Below, piece by piece: positions 17,276 through 25,994 of a DNA stretch of 64,000 nt (position 1 is the first letter of the stretch; the number at the start of each line of letters is the position of its first letter). This DNA is from Planosporangium mesophilum (lineage in GTDB: Bacteria; Actinomycetota; Actinomycetes; Mycobacteriales; Micromonosporaceae). The stretch lies in NCBI RefSeq assembly GCF_016863255.1, contig NZ_BOON01000031.1, positions 115,600 to 179,599 on the forward strand, in the 5' to 3' direction. A program made the translations under genes and the position numbers. The notes below the pieces were generated by a model, which saw only the letters and a list, made by a program, of their open reading frames with translations, was not told where the DNA came from and searched no databases.

Positions 17276-18157
17276 ATGCAGCGACAGCGCCCACTGTGGA
17301 TGCTCGTCCCCGGTGGCGTCCTCGCCGCGCTGCTCATCGTCGTCCCGCTGGCGGTGGCGGTACAGATCTCGCTGCTCGACCTGGACCAGTACTCGTTCCG
17401 GCAATGGCTGGGCGCGCCCTTCGTCGGCGTGCGCAACTACCACGAGGCGCTGACCCGGTCGCCCCTGGCGCACTCCATCCTGGTCAGTACCGGGTACGCC
17501 GCAACGGTGACGGTCGTGACGCTGCCGCTCGGGGTCGCCGCGGCGCTCGCCACCCACAACCGGTTCGCCGGGCGGGCCGTGGTCCGCTCCGCCTTCCTGA
17601 TCCCGTTCGTCCTGCCGTCGTTCGTGGTCGGCACCCTCTGGCGGATCATCCTCCAGCCGGCCGGGGTGGCCAACCGGGTCCTGGACCCGCTCGGCGTGCC
17701 GACCGGGCTGTGGCTCAACGGCCCGCGCAGCTTCTGGGCGCTGGTCATCGTGCAGGCCTGGGCCGCCTGGCCGCTGGTGTACCTGCTCACCCTCGCCGGC
17801 CTGCAGACGCTCGACCGGGACCTGCACGAGGCCGCGGCGCTGGACGGCGCCGGCTGGTGGGCGAAGCTGCGGTACGTCATCTTCCCGTGCCTGCGCGGGC
17901 CGGTATCACTGGCGATGCTGATCTCGTTCCTGCACGACATCAACAACTTCGCGCTGCCGTTCGTACTCTTCGGCGTGCCCAGCCCGCACGACGTCGAGGT
18001 GCTGCCGGTCCTGACGTACATCGAGAGCTTCCAGAACTTCCGGTTCGGGTTGAGCGCGGCGATGGCGGTGCTGTCCGTCGCGCTGATCGCCGTCCCGATC
18101 GCGGTCTACCTGCGGGCGGTGAAGCTCGACGTGGGCGAGGAGGCGAGGACGACATGA
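17276..18157 (+). CDS. ABC sugar transporter permease (MalF/UgpA-like)
   Basis: A 293-residue inner-membrane protein with six predicted spans, starting ATG three bases after the binding-protein stop. The permease EAA loop that contacts the ATPase is visible as HEAAALDGAGWWAKLRYVIFP. Together with the next gene it forms the transmembrane channel. The stop overlaps the next ATG as ATGA. No ATPase gene is in the operon, so a shared MsiK-like ATPase encoded elsewhere is expected. Confidence 0.93.
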   Translation: MQRQRPLWMLVPGGVLAALLIVVPLAVAVQISLLDLDQYSFRQWLGAPFVGVRNYHEALTRSPLAHSILVSTGYAATVTVVTLPLGVAAALATHNRFAGRAVVRSAFLIPFVLPSFVVGTLWRIILQPAGVANRVLDPLGVPTGLWLNGPRSFWALVIVQAWAAWPLVYLLTLAGLQTLDRDLHEAAALDGAGWWAKLRYVIFPCLRGPVSLAMLISFLHDINNFALPFVLFGVPSPHDVEVLPVLTYIESFQNFRFGLSAAMAVLSVALIAVPIAVYLRAVKLDVGEEARTT

Positions 18158-19044
18158 CCGACGTTCTGCCCGGCCGGCGCGCCCGCCGGGACCCGGAGGT
18201 GACCCAACTGCTGCCCCGGCCGCTGCGCACGCTGGTCATCGCCGTCCTGCTGGCGGTCGTCGGGGCGCCGATGCTGTACATGGTCCTCGCCTCGGTCAAC
18301 TCGGACCTGGCGGTGGCCCGGGGCGCCGTCCTGCCGACCGGCCTGCACCTCGACAACTACGTGCGGATCTGGTCGACCGTGAGCCTGGACCGCGGCCTGG
18401 TCAACAGCGTCGCGGTGGCCGGGACGGTGGCGGTCGTGTGCGCGCTGGTCGCCGTCTGCAGCGCGTACGTCCTGGTCCTGCACGGCTTCCGGGGTCGGCT
18501 GGCCATCCTGCGCGGGTTGCTCGCCCTCCAGACCATTCCGGGCACGCTGGTACTGCTGCCGGTCTTCGTGCTGTTCGCCAGCGCCTCGACGGCGCTCGGC
18601 ATCCAGGTGATCGGCACCCGCTGGGCGCTGTTCGTCACGTACCTGACCTTCTCGTTGCCGTTCTCCACCTGGGTGATGGTGACGTACCTGCGCGGGCTGC
18701 CGCGCGAGTTGGACGAGGCGGCGCGCATCGACGGCGCCTCGTCGTGGCGGATCCTGACCCGGATCATCACTCCCCTGAGCTGGCCGGGGCTCGTGGTCTC
18801 GGCCATCTTCGCGTTCCTGCTGGGCTGGAACGACGTCCTGTTCGCGTCGGTGCTGACCAACCCGGACACCCGCACCGCGGCGGTCGCGCTCCAGGTGTTC
18901 GGCGCCACCCAGGAGGGTGGCGCGATTCCTGTGTACGGGCAGTTGATGGCCGCCGCCCTGGTGTGCGCGCTCCCGGTCGTGGTCGTGTACCTCGTCTTCC
19001 AGCGCTATCTGGTCAGCGGCCTGGCGGCGGGCGGGGTGAAGTGA
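18154..19044 (+). CDS. ABC sugar transporter permease (MalG/UgpE-like)
   Basis: The 296-residue second permease has the EAA loop DEAARIDGASSWRILTRIITP and a C-terminus YLVFQRYLVSGLAAGGVK typical of MalG-type subunits. The start at 18154 is fixed by the ATGA overlap with the previous gene. The frame remains open upstream, but that part is a shadow. The stop overlaps the GTG of the dehydrogenase gene (GTGA). Confidence 0.93.
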   Translation: MTDVLPGRRARRDPEVTQLLPRPLRTLVIAVLLAVVGAPMLYMVLASVNSDLAVARGAVLPTGLHLDNYVRIWSTVSLDRGLVNSVAVAGTVAVVCALVAVCSAYVLVLHGFRGRLAILRGLLALQTIPGTLVLLPVFVLFASASTALGIQVIGTRWALFVTYLTFSLPFSTWVMVTYLRGLPRELDEAARIDGASSWRILTRIITPLSWPGLVVSAIFAFLLGWNDVLFASVLTNPDTRTAAVALQVFGATQEGGAIPVYGQLMAAALVCALPVVVVYLVFQRYLVSGLAAGGVK

Positions 19045-20132
19045 CGGCCGCCCCGATCTGCGTCGCGATCGTCGGCGGCGGCATCATCGGCCGCACCCAC
19101 GCCGACGCGATCCTGCGCCATCCGCGCCTGCGAATCGCCGCCGTGGTGGACCCGGTGAGCGCGGCGAGCGCGGCGCTGGCCGAGCGCGTCGCCGCCGGCA
19201 CGGGTACCCGACCGCCGGCCCGGTACGAGACGCTGACCGCCGCCCTCGCCGACGGTGACGTCGACCTGGTCGCGGTCTGCACGCCGAGCGGGCTGCACGC
19301 CGGCGTCGTCGAGGAGGCGCTCGCCGCGGGCCGGCACGTGGTCCTGGAGAAGCCCCTCGACGCCACGCTGCCCAGCGCCCGGCGGCTGGCCCGGCTGGCC
19401 GCGGCGGCCGAGGAGCGCGGCCAGGTCTGCTCGGTCATCAGCCAGCACCGCTTCGACCCCGCCAGCGTCGCCGTGTCCCGGGCGGTGGCCGAGGGTCGGC
19501 TGGGCCGGCTCACCTCCGCCGTGGCGTCCGTGGCGTGGTGGCGCGGCCAGGACTACTACGACTCGGCGGCCTGGCGCGGCACCTGGCAGTACGACGGCGG
19601 CGGCGCCGCCATGAACCAGGGCATCCACACCGTCGACCTGCTGCTCTGGCTGCTCGGCCGGCCGGTGGAGGTGTTCGGGTACACCGGCCTGCTCGCCCAC
19701 GAACGCATCGAGGTCGAAGACGTCGCGGTGGCGACGGTACGGTTCGCCTCCGGCGCCCTCGCGGTGCTGCACGCCACCACCGCCGCGTACCCCGGGCTCG
19801 CGGTACGGCTCCAGGTCCACGGCTCACGCGGCTCGGCGGTCATTCACGACGACCAGGTGGAGTACCTTCACCCGGACGGTGGCGTGCCGGCCGACCAGCT
19901 TCGCGGTGCGCCCGAGCCGGCGGACGGCTTCGTGGTCGGCCACCTGCGCCAGTACCGCGACATCGTCGACGCGATCGAGCACGGACGGCCGCCCGCCGTC
20001 CGCGTCCCCGACGCGCTGCTGGCGTTCACCGTGGTCAAGGCGGTCTACCTGGCCGCGACCCTGGGGCGGCCGGTGCTGATCGACGACGTGCTCTCCGGTG
20101 CGTTCGACCACGTTCCCGTCAGGATCGGGTAA
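19041..20132 (+). CDS. Gfo/Idh/MocA family NAD(P)-dependent sugar dehydrogenase
   Basis: The 363-residue protein opens with a Rossmann motif (VAIVGGGIIGRTHADAI, about residues 8-24), followed by VCTPSGLHAG, the family-specific LEKPLD (lysine of the EKP motif), and a C-terminal alpha/beta domain with GGAAMNQGIHTVDLLLWLLG, where the His and Asp contribute to catalysis. Homologues oxidise inositols, glucosides or other sugars. GTG at 19041 overlaps the permease stop. It should act on the imported substrate or a derivative. Confidence 0.92.
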   Translation: MTAAPICVAIVGGGIIGRTHADAILRHPRLRIAAVVDPVSAASAALAERVAAGTGTRPPARYETLTAALADGDVDLVAVCTPSGLHAGVVEEALAAGRHVVLEKPLDATLPSARRLARLAAAAEERGQVCSVISQHRFDPASVAVSRAVAEGRLGRLTSAVASVAWWRGQDYYDSAAWRGTWQYDGGGAAMNQGIHTVDLLLWLLGRPVEVFGYTGLLAHERIEVEDVAVATVRFASGALAVLHATTAAYPGLAVRLQVHGSRGSAVIHDDQVEYLHPDGGVPADQLRGAPEPADGFVVGHLRQYRDIVDAIEHGRPPAVRVPDALLAFTVVKAVYLAATLGRPVLIDDVLSGAFDHVPVRIG

Positions 20133-20142
20133 GGGGGCGCTC

Positions 20143-20994
20143 GTGCGGTTCTCGGTCTTCACCGCGTCGACTCCGGAGTGGACACCCGTGCAGGCCGCCA
20201 CGATCCTCGCCGAGCAGGGGTGGGACGGGATCGAGTGGCGGATCACCGACCAGGACGACGCGCCCGAGCCGGGGTTCTGGGCCGGCAACCGGGCGACCTG
20301 GCCGCTGACCGGGCTGGAATCGCAGGTGCCCATGATCGCCCGGATCACCCGCGAGGCCGGCCTCGAGTTCTCCGCCCTCGGCGGGTACGTCCCGAGCCAC
20401 GACCGCGGAGGCGTCGACCGGATGCTGGCGGTCACCGCCGCCCTCGACGCGAAGCGGGTACGCGTCGTCATGCCGGGCCTCGGCGGCGGTGACTACCGTG
20501 ACCGGTTCGCCGCCACCCGCCGGAACCTGGAGTGGATCGCCGGCCGGGCGGCGCGGCACGGCGTCACCGCGCTGGTCGAACTGCACCACCGTACGATCGT
20601 CGCCTCGGCGTCCGCGGCGGTCCGGCTCGTCGACGGGCTGGATCCGGCGCACGTCGGCGTCATCCACGACATCGGGAACCTGGTCATCGAGGGGTACGAG
20701 GACCACCTGGCCGGGTTCCAGATGCTCGGGGAGTACCTGGCGCACGTCCACGTCAAGAACGCCGCGTGGCGCCCGGTCGGGCGGTCCCCGGACGGCTCGA
20801 CACAGTGGACATCCGAGTGGGCGCCGCTGCGTGAGGGGCAGGCCGATCTCGGGGTGTACCTGCGCGCGCTCGCCTCGCACGGGTACGACGGCTGGGTGAC
20901 GGTGGAGGACTTCTCCACGACGACGCCGCTGGCCGAGCGTACCCGCGACAACCTGGCGTACCTGCGCGGCCTCCTTCACGTGGCCGCTCCATGA
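20143..20994 (+). CDS. Sugar phosphate isomerase/epimerase, xylose isomerase-like TIM barrel
   Basis: The 283-residue protein belongs to the AP-endonuclease-2/TIM-barrel superfamily (IolE, IolI, hydroxypyruvate isomerase-like). Motifs include GWDGIEWRI, a central GVTALVELHHRT, VGVIHDIGNLVIEGYEDHL with metal-binding Asp/His, AHVHVKNAAWR and WVTVEDFS with the late Glu ligand. GTG at 20143 follows AAGGGGGCGCTC; the ORF is open upstream into the previous gene. Its stop codon lies inside the left arm of a long hairpin shared with the convergent TetR gene. Confidence 0.9.
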   Translation: MRFSVFTASTPEWTPVQAATILAEQGWDGIEWRITDQDDAPEPGFWAGNRATWPLTGLESQVPMIARITREAGLEFSALGGYVPSHDRGGVDRMLAVTAALDAKRVRVVMPGLGGGDYRDRFAATRRNLEWIAGRAARHGVTALVELHHRTIVASASAAVRLVDGLDPAHVGVIHDIGNLVIEGYEDHLAGFQMLGEYLAHVHVKNAAWRPVGRSPDGSTQWTSEWAPLREGQADLGVYLRALASHGYDGWVTVEDFSTTTPLAERTRDNLAYLRGLLHVAAP

Positions 20995-21042
20995 TCACCC
21001 AGACTTTTGGCCGCTATGACGGTCAAAAGTCTGGGTGATCAT
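20991..21042. terminator. Bidirectional hairpin covering both stop codons of convergent genes
   Basis: The arm 20991-21009 (ATGATCACCCAGACTTTTG) is perfectly complementary to 21024-21042, and three further pairs (one G-T) extend the stem inward, leaving an 8-base loop. The stem contains the TGA of the isomerase gene (20992-20994) and, on the other strand, the TGA of the TetR gene (21039-21041). No T-tract follows, so termination may depend on stem strength alone. An equal structure forms in both transcripts. Confidence 0.85.
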
Positions 21043-21641
21043 GGCGTGACAGGATCAGTGACGAGGCGGACGACCAGATCGGCCAGGGCGCCCGCGGTCC
21101 GGTCCACCGGGGCCAGCGGCAGCACGATGTGGCTGACCACCAGCCGGATGATGGTCTCGGCGGCGAACGCGACGGCCTCGTCCGGTAGCGCCGGCAGCCG
21201 GTCGGCCGCCCACTGCCGCAGCACCCCGGCCGCGGCGACGAGCACGAGCTCCGACCGGGTCGTGAGGAAGGGCAGGAGCGGGTCGGAGCCGCCCCGGGCG
21301 CTGGTGAGGATCGCCTTGATCAGAGGGTTGCCGGCCGCCTCGTCCAGTACCTGGAAGATCGCGGCGTGCGCGGCCTCGCGCACGTCGTCGTGGCCGTAGA
21401 GCGCGTCGTTCACGCCGGCGAGGAACCGCTCGGTCTCCGCCTGCGCGATCGCCTCGGCCAGCGCGGGCTTGCTTCCGAACTCGTTGTAGACGGTCTGCCG
21501 GCTGACCCCAACCTGAGTGGCGACGTCGGCCATGCGCACGGCGTCCCAGCCGCGGGCGATCGTGAGGTCGCGGGCGGCCTCGACGATCGCGTCGCGCATC
21601 CGCTGCCGGGCGGTGTCGCGATACCGGGAAGTCGTGTCCAT
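21039..21641 (-). CDS. TetR-family regulator, likely controlling the divergent alkane hydroxylase gene
   Basis: The 200-residue protein has the N-terminal TetR helix-turn-helix (AARDLTIARGWDAVRMADVATQVGVSRQTVYNEFGSKPALAEAI, residues about 18-60) followed by an all-helical ligand domain. The ATG at 21641 gives the usual TetR length; the longer frame adds an improbable Ser/Ala/Arg N-terminus. It is divergent from alkB across 143 bases, which include an A/T-rich patch at 21693-21716. TetR-alkB pairs of this kind normally respond to fatty acids or alkanes (family knowledge). Confidence 0.88.
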   Translation of the reverse strand: MDTTSRYRDTARQRMRDAIVEAARDLTIARGWDAVRMADVATQVGVSRQTVYNEFGSKPALAEAIAQAETERFLAGVNDALYGHDDVREAAHAAIFQVLDEAAGNPLIKAILTSARGGSDPLLPFLTTRSELVLVAAAGVLRQWAADRLPALPDEAVAFAAETIIRLVVSHIVLPLAPVDRTAGALADLVVRLVTDPVTP

Positions 21642-21784
21642 CCTGCGACGCAGTGTACCGGCGGCGGGGGCACTTGTACTCATCACCGCTTCGAATCAAT
21701 TTACTTTACTCAAATCGGGGTCTTGTCAACCGCTGTGAGGTGTGTGACAGTCATCGACAAACCTCGACCGGGTGGAGGTCCCAC

Positions 21785-22978
21785 ATGGAGCAGCGGCTCA
21801 GCCCTGCGTGGCACGACAACAAGAAGTACCTCTGGCTGTTGGCGCTGCTCGTGCCCACGCTCCCGTTCGGGGGCCTGTGGCTCTGGTACGCCACCCATTC
21901 CCCGCTCGCCTGGTGGCTCGCCCCGGTGGTCGTCTTCGGCGTGATCCCCCTGGTCGACGTGCTGTTCGGCGACGACCGCGAGAACCCGCCCGAGGAGCTG
22001 GCCGGCCAGCTCCAGGAGGTGCGGTACTACCGCTGGATCACCTACCTGTACCTGCCGGTCCAGTACGTCGCCCTGGTCGTGTGCTGCCAGGTGTGGACCG
22101 ACGGCGGCCTGGGCGTCGTCGGGACGGTAGGCCTGGTCTTCACCCTCGGGATCGTCAACGGCATCGCCATCAACACCGCCCATGAGCTGGGCCACAAGCG
22201 GGAGACCGTCGAGCGCTGGCTGTCGAAGATCGCGCTGGCGCCGACCGGGTACGGGCACTTCTACGTCGAGCATAACCGCGGCCACCACACGAGGGTGGCC
22301 ACCCCGGAGGACCCGGCCAGCTCCCGCCTCGGCGAGAGCTTCTGGGCGTTCTGGCCCCGTACCGTCGTCGGCAGCCTGCGCTCGGCCTGGCGGCTGGAGA
22401 CCAACCGCTTCCGCATCCGCTCGCGTAGCCCGTGGACCGTCCGCAACGACGTTCTCAACGCGTGGGTGATGACGGTCGTGCTCTTCGTCGCGGCCGTGGC
22501 GGTCTTCGGCGTCGGGGTGGTGCCGTTCCTGCTGCTCCAGGCCGTCGTAGGCTTCTCCCTGCTGGAGGTGGTCAACTACCTGGAGCACTACGGCCTGCGC
22601 CGCCAGCGCAACGCCGCCGGGCGGTACGAGAAGGTGGACCCCCGCCACAGCTGGAACTCCGACCGCATCGTCACCAACGTGTTCCTGTTCCAGCTCCAGC
22701 GCCACAGCGACCACCACGCCAACCCGCTGCGCCGGTACCAAGCCCTGCGCAGCTTCGACGTCTCGCCGCAGTTGCCGGGCGGGTACGCGACGATGATCGT
22801 CGCCGCGGTCATCACTCCACTGTGGCGGCGCATCATGGACCCGAGGGTGATCGCCCACTACGACGGCGACCTGAGCCTGGCCAACGTGCACCGGCCGGCG
22901 CTGGAGCGGCTACGCGCCCGGTACCCGGAACAGCCCGCCGCCCAGCCGGGCACCGCGCCGTCGCTGGGCAGCGCCTGA
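21785..22978 (+). CDS. alkB: Alkane 1-monooxygenase (AlkB)
   Basis: A 397-residue integral membrane di-iron hydroxylase that converts medium- to long-chain n-alkanes to 1-alkanols. Six hydrophobic spans surround the histidine motifs HELGHK (His133, His137), EHNRGHHTRVATPEDPASSR (about 162-181), the conserved NYLEHYGL, and LQRHSDHHANPLRRYQ (about 300). The ATG is preceded by GGTGGAGGTCCCAC. Actinobacterial alkB is usually followed by one or two rubredoxin genes; none is present here, so electrons must come from a rubredoxin encoded elsewhere. A palindrome follows the stop. Confidence 0.95.
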   Translation: MEQRLSPAWHDNKKYLWLLALLVPTLPFGGLWLWYATHSPLAWWLAPVVVFGVIPLVDVLFGDDRENPPEELAGQLQEVRYYRWITYLYLPVQYVALVVCCQVWTDGGLGVVGTVGLVFTLGIVNGIAINTAHELGHKRETVERWLSKIALAPTGYGHFYVEHNRGHHTRVATPEDPASSRLGESFWAFWPRTVVGSLRSAWRLETNRFRIRSRSPWTVRNDVLNAWVMTVVLFVAAVAVFGVGVVPFLLLQAVVGFSLLEVVNYLEHYGLRRQRNAAGRYEKVDPRHSWNSDRIVTNVFLFQLQRHSDHHANPLRRYQALRSFDVSPQLPGGYATMIVAAVITPLWRRIMDPRVIAHYDGDLSLANVHRPALERLRARYPEQPAAQPGTAPSLGSA

Positions 22979-22992
22979 CGGATCTCCTCCGA

Positions 22993-23040
22993 GATCTTGG
23001 AGATCGCGACGCCGATATCGGTGCCGAGATCTCCAAGATC
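22993..23040. terminator. 48-bp near-perfect palindrome after alkB
   Basis: GATCTTGGAGATC at 22993-23005 is matched by GATCTCCAAGATC at 23028-23040. The intervening bases continue the pairing towards a central GATATC with only three mismatches. It starts 15 bases after the alkB stop and ends 33 bases before the MEDS gene, so it can act as an alkB terminator. The TCTTGGAGA core recurs in the hairpin at 47211-47251, suggesting a dispersed family. Confidence 0.75.
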
Positions 23041-23072
23041 CGACGAGGGGGCCGTGCGCCGCGACGGTCGCG

Positions 23073-23915
23073 GTGAGTAACGTTCACGGTGTGGGGAACG
23101 GGGCGCCCCGGTCCCACGGTCCGGAGTGGGACGGGCATCTGTTGCTGCTGCACCGCTCGGAGTCCGAGCGGCTGTCGAGCCTGGCTGCGTGGATCTACCG
23201 CGGCCTCGACCGCGGCGACAAGGTCATCTACGCCGAACTGCCCCGCGCGGCGGGCGAGTCGGTGCTCGACGTCGCGAACGGGTGGGGTGTCTACTTCGCC
23301 GCGGCGGTGGCCGACGGCCGGTTGGCGGCGCTGCCGTTGGAGCGGTTCTACCCGCAGGGCGGCCAGGAAGAGATCGTCGACCAGGCGCTGGACGCGGGGT
23401 TCCCGTCGGTACGACTGGCCGCCGAGTCCAGTGCCACGTGGGCCACCGGATCGCTGTCGGCCCACCTCGACATCGAGCGGACGGTTGACCGGCTGTGCCG
23501 GACCCGGGCGGTGTCGGCGCTGTGCCAGTACAAGTACTCGACGACCGAGCGGACGGTCCTCCACGAACTCGTCGCGATGCACCGGGACCGGCTGCGGGAC
23601 TCCGCCCTCAGCATGGCCGCCAGCTCGCACGGCCTGGTTCTCGACGGCGAGATCGACCGCGGGAACGCGGACGTGTTCGCCACCGTCATCCACCTCGCGA
23701 GCGCCTCCTCGGTAGGCGTCGTGCGGCTGGACCTCGCGGCGCTGGAGTTCATGGATGTGGCGGCCTGCCGGCAGTTGCTGTACGCCAGCCGGGACTTCCG
23801 GCAGGCCGGTGGGCGCGTCGTCCTGGTGGCACCCCGAGCGTCGGTGGACCTGACGCTGCGGCTACTGGGCGTCGATCAGGTCGCCGGCATCGACCTGGTC
23901 GGCGGCCAGCCGTGA
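23073..23915 (+). CDS. MEDS-STAS domain regulatory protein
   Basis: The 280-residue protein has an N-terminal MEDS (DcmR sensory) domain (about 15-165: HLLLLHRSESERLSSLAAWIYRGLDRGDKVIYAEL), a linker, and a C-terminal STAS domain (about 185-280: VGVVRLDLAALEFMDVAACRQLL), like anti-sigma antagonists. MEDS is a sensory domain of unknown ligand. The GTG at 23073 overlaps no other gene. Its stop overlaps the next gene's GTG, whose product carries MEDS plus an RsbW-type kinase domain, so the two probably form a partner-switching module that controls a sigma factor. The typical phosphorylated STAS serine/threonine is not obvious. Confidence 0.85.
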   Translation: MSNVHGVGNGAPRSHGPEWDGHLLLLHRSESERLSSLAAWIYRGLDRGDKVIYAELPRAAGESVLDVANGWGVYFAAAVADGRLAALPLERFYPQGGQEEIVDQALDAGFPSVRLAAESSATWATGSLSAHLDIERTVDRLCRTRAVSALCQYKYSTTERTVLHELVAMHRDRLRDSALSMAASSHGLVLDGEIDRGNADVFATVIHLASASSVGVVRLDLAALEFMDVAACRQLLYASRDFRQAGGRVVLVAPRASVDLTLRLLGVDQVAGIDLVGGQP

Positions 23916-24889
23916 GCGCCGCGGCCGTCACCCACTTCATCCACCAGGGGCTGTTCTTCTCCTCGCCGGAGGAGCTACTCGCCGCGGCCCTCCCGCTCCT
24001 GCGCGAAGGGCTGGCAGCCGGCGACGCGGTGATCCTGGCCTGCCGCGACGAGTACGCCGCTCTGTTGGTCGACGCGATCGGTCCGCACCCACGCATCACC
24101 CGCCTCCCACCGGTCCGCGTCTGCGCCCGGACAGCCACGGCCATCGAGGACTACCACGAGATGGTCGCCCAGCGGGTCGCCGTCGGCGCCCGGCGGGTCG
24201 AGGTGGTGGGCGAGCCGAACGACTTCGGCGCCAACCCCGACGCCTGGGCGGAGTGCAGCCGATTCGAGGCGATCTGCAACGTAACGCTGGCAATGTGTCC
24301 GTTGACAAGCACCTGCACCTTTGATGTCGGAGCGCTACCCGAACCGGTGATCAAGGACCTGGCCAGCGCCCACCCGTTCCTGCTCACCCCTGCCGGCCGC
24401 ATCCGGAACGAACGGTACGTCGACCCGGCGACGTTTCTGCGCCGGTTCGCGGCCGGGCCGGACCCGGTGGAGGAGACCAGCCCGACGGTGGCGTTCGCCG
24501 CGGTGACCGATCTTCACCAGGTAGCCGCCCTGCGCAACCAGCTACGGGCCGCGCTCGACGCACACGAGGTGGATCTGCCGATCATGGCCGACGTCGTGGC
24601 CGCGGTCCAGGAGCTGGTCGTCAACGGCCTCGTGCACGGCAGGCCACCGGTACGGGTACGGCTCTGGACCCCGCCCGAGCGGCTGGTGTGCACGGTCACC
24701 GACGCCGGCCCGGGCTTCGACGACCCCGTTGCCGGGTACATGCGGCCCGACCCCGACGACGCCTTCAGCCCCGGCAGCGGTACCGGGCTGTGGCTGGCCC
24801 GGCAGCTGTGCGACCGGGTCGAGACGGCGCGGACCCCGGCCGGCTTCACGGTACGACTGATCACCTCGGCCCCGGCCGCGCGTACTTAG
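23912..24889 (+). CDS. MEDS domain protein with RsbW-like HATPase (anti-sigma kinase type)
   Basis: The 325-residue protein starts at GTG 23912, fixed by the GTGA overlap. Residues about 8-170 form a MEDS domain (FIHQGLFFSSPEELLAAALPLLREGLAAGDAVI). Residues about 195-320 form a GHKL ATPase of the RsbW/SpoIIAB kind, with the N box VAAVQELVVNGLVHG, G1 VTDAGPGFDDP and G2 GSGTGLWLARQLCD. It would phosphorylate or sequester a STAS protein or sigma factor. The adjacent MEDS-STAS protein is the obvious partner. The stop overlaps that of the convergent LysE gene. Confidence 0.87.
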   Translation: MSAAAVTHFIHQGLFFSSPEELLAAALPLLREGLAAGDAVILACRDEYAALLVDAIGPHPRITRLPPVRVCARTATAIEDYHEMVAQRVAVGARRVEVVGEPNDFGANPDAWAECSRFEAICNVTLAMCPLTSTCTFDVGALPEPVIKDLASAHPFLLTPAGRIRNERYVDPATFLRRFAAGPDPVEETSPTVAFAAVTDLHQVAALRNQLRAALDAHEVDLPIMADVVAAVQELVVNGLVHGRPPVRVRLWTPPERLVCTVTDAGPGFDDPVAGYMRPDPDDAFSPGSGTGLWLARQLCDRVETARTPAGFTVRLITSAPAART

Positions 24890-25518
24890 ACCCGATCGGC
24901 GGCGAGTCGGGTACCGAAACCCAGCAGCGCCACGCCGGTGGCGGTGTCGAGCGTCCGGCGGACCCGGCGTCGGGTCAGGAACCGGCGTACCCGGTGCAGA
25001 AACGTCGTCAGCATCAGCAGGTAGAGCAGTGACAGCAGGGCGTGGCTGAGCGCGAACGCCAGCAGGACCGTCGATCCCGCGCCCGGGGCGAGGAACTGCG
25101 GCAGCACCGCGAGGTAGAACACCAGTACCTTCGGGTTGGTGATATTGGACAGGAACCCCTGCCGCCAGCCGCCCAAGGCAGCACCTTTGGCGCGCCCGCC
25201 GGTATCGGGGTCGAGCGCCGGGTACCGGCCGCGGACCGCCGACCGGATGGCCTGGATGCCGAGATAGCTCAGGTACGCCACGCCGGCCCACCGGACGACC
25301 TCCAGGACCGGTTGCGCACGCACAATCAGCGCGCCGAGCCCGGCCGCCGCGGCCGTGCCCTGGACCGCGTTGGAGCAGGCGACGCCGACCCCGCTCCAGG
25401 CGCCGCGCCAGCGACCGGAGGCGAGCGTGTTCTTGGTGACGACCGCGAAGTCGGGGCCGGGTGCCAGGACCAGGGCGACCGCGAACGCCAGGAACGATGC
25501 GTACGACGACCACGTCAT
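24886..25518 (-). CDS. LysE/RhtB-family amino-acid exporter
   Basis: A 210-residue membrane protein with six hydrophobic spans. It begins MTWSSYASFLAFAVALVLAPGPDFAVV, and the APGPDF turn is the LysE/RhtB signature. The later GFLSNITNPKVLVFYLAVLPQF is also diagnostic (NPK motif). Members export lysine, threonine, homoserine and other small amino acids. It overlaps the convergent MEDS-kinase stop by four bases. The ATG overlaps the stop of the small upstream gene at 25515-25736. Confidence 0.9.
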   Translation of the reverse strand: MTWSSYASFLAFAVALVLAPGPDFAVVTKNTLASGRWRGAWSGVGVACSNAVQGTAAAAGLGALIVRAQPVLEVVRWAGVAYLSYLGIQAIRSAVRGRYPALDPDTGGRAKGAALGGWRQGFLSNITNPKVLVFYLAVLPQFLAPGAGSTVLLAFALSHALLSLLYLLMLTTFLHRVRRFLTRRRVRRTLDTATGVALLGFGTRLAADRV

Positions 25519-25736
25519 CGTGCCACCGTAGCTCCGGTTACGGCGCCGACCCGGTACCTGTCGAGCACCGACCGCGCCCACTGCGCCTGAGCGCACGGGC
25601 TCGGGGCCAGGCGGCTCCGCTCGGTCAGGCAGCCGGCACACAGTCCGTCGGGTCGTGCGCTGTGGGCGTGTGCGACCTCGGAGGCGGCTGCTACCAGTCG
25701 TACCAGCGCTTGCCGGTCGATTGTCGACGCCATCAT
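25515..25736 (-). CDS. Small Cys-pair protein of unknown function (73 aa)
   Basis: A 73-residue soluble protein with a helical N-terminus and a CAGCLTE motif (one CxxC pair) plus a later cysteine. It is coupled by four-base overlaps to the LysE gene downstream and to another small Cys-containing protein upstream. Similar small proteins commonly occur divergently from XRE/DUF5753 regulators in this family, as here. Function not known; metal or DNA binding is possible. Confidence 0.6.
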   Translation of the reverse strand: MMASTIDRQALVRLVAAASEVAHAHSARPDGLCAGCLTERSRLAPSPCAQAQWARSVLDRYRVGAVTGATVAR

Positions 25737-25960
25737 GGGCTGCCCATCCAGCCGAGAAAGCGGACGTACAGTTCACCCGCCGGTACGGCGTACAGATCTT
25801 CGGATGCCTGGACGAAGTAGGACGACATCACCAGCGACAGGCAAACCCTCGCCCGGTCGTACTCGGCGGCGAGTTGACCGGGGCGGGTGAGGCACGGCCA
25901 GTCGCACCCACAGCCAACGCAGATCCACTGTGGCCGGAGTGGAGTGTGCAGCGCGGTCAT
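25733..25960 (-). CDS. Small cysteine-containing protein near XRE module (75 aa)
   Basis: The 75-residue product has WICVGCGCDWPC near the N-terminus (a possible zinc knuckle) and then a helical part RVCLSLVMSSYFVQASEDL. The pattern WxCxxCGxxWPC followed by a helix ending in a VxAxEDL turn is one I have seen in small actinobacterial proteins next to XRE regulators; no name is remembered. It overlaps the following gene by four bases. Confidence 0.62.
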   Translation of the reverse strand: MTALHTPLRPQWICVGCGCDWPCLTRPGQLAAEYDRARVCLSLVMSSYFVQASEDLYAVPAGELYVRFLGWMGSP

Positions 25961-25994
25961 CAGGTCACGGTTTCCGCGTCGACCGGGAGGTGCG

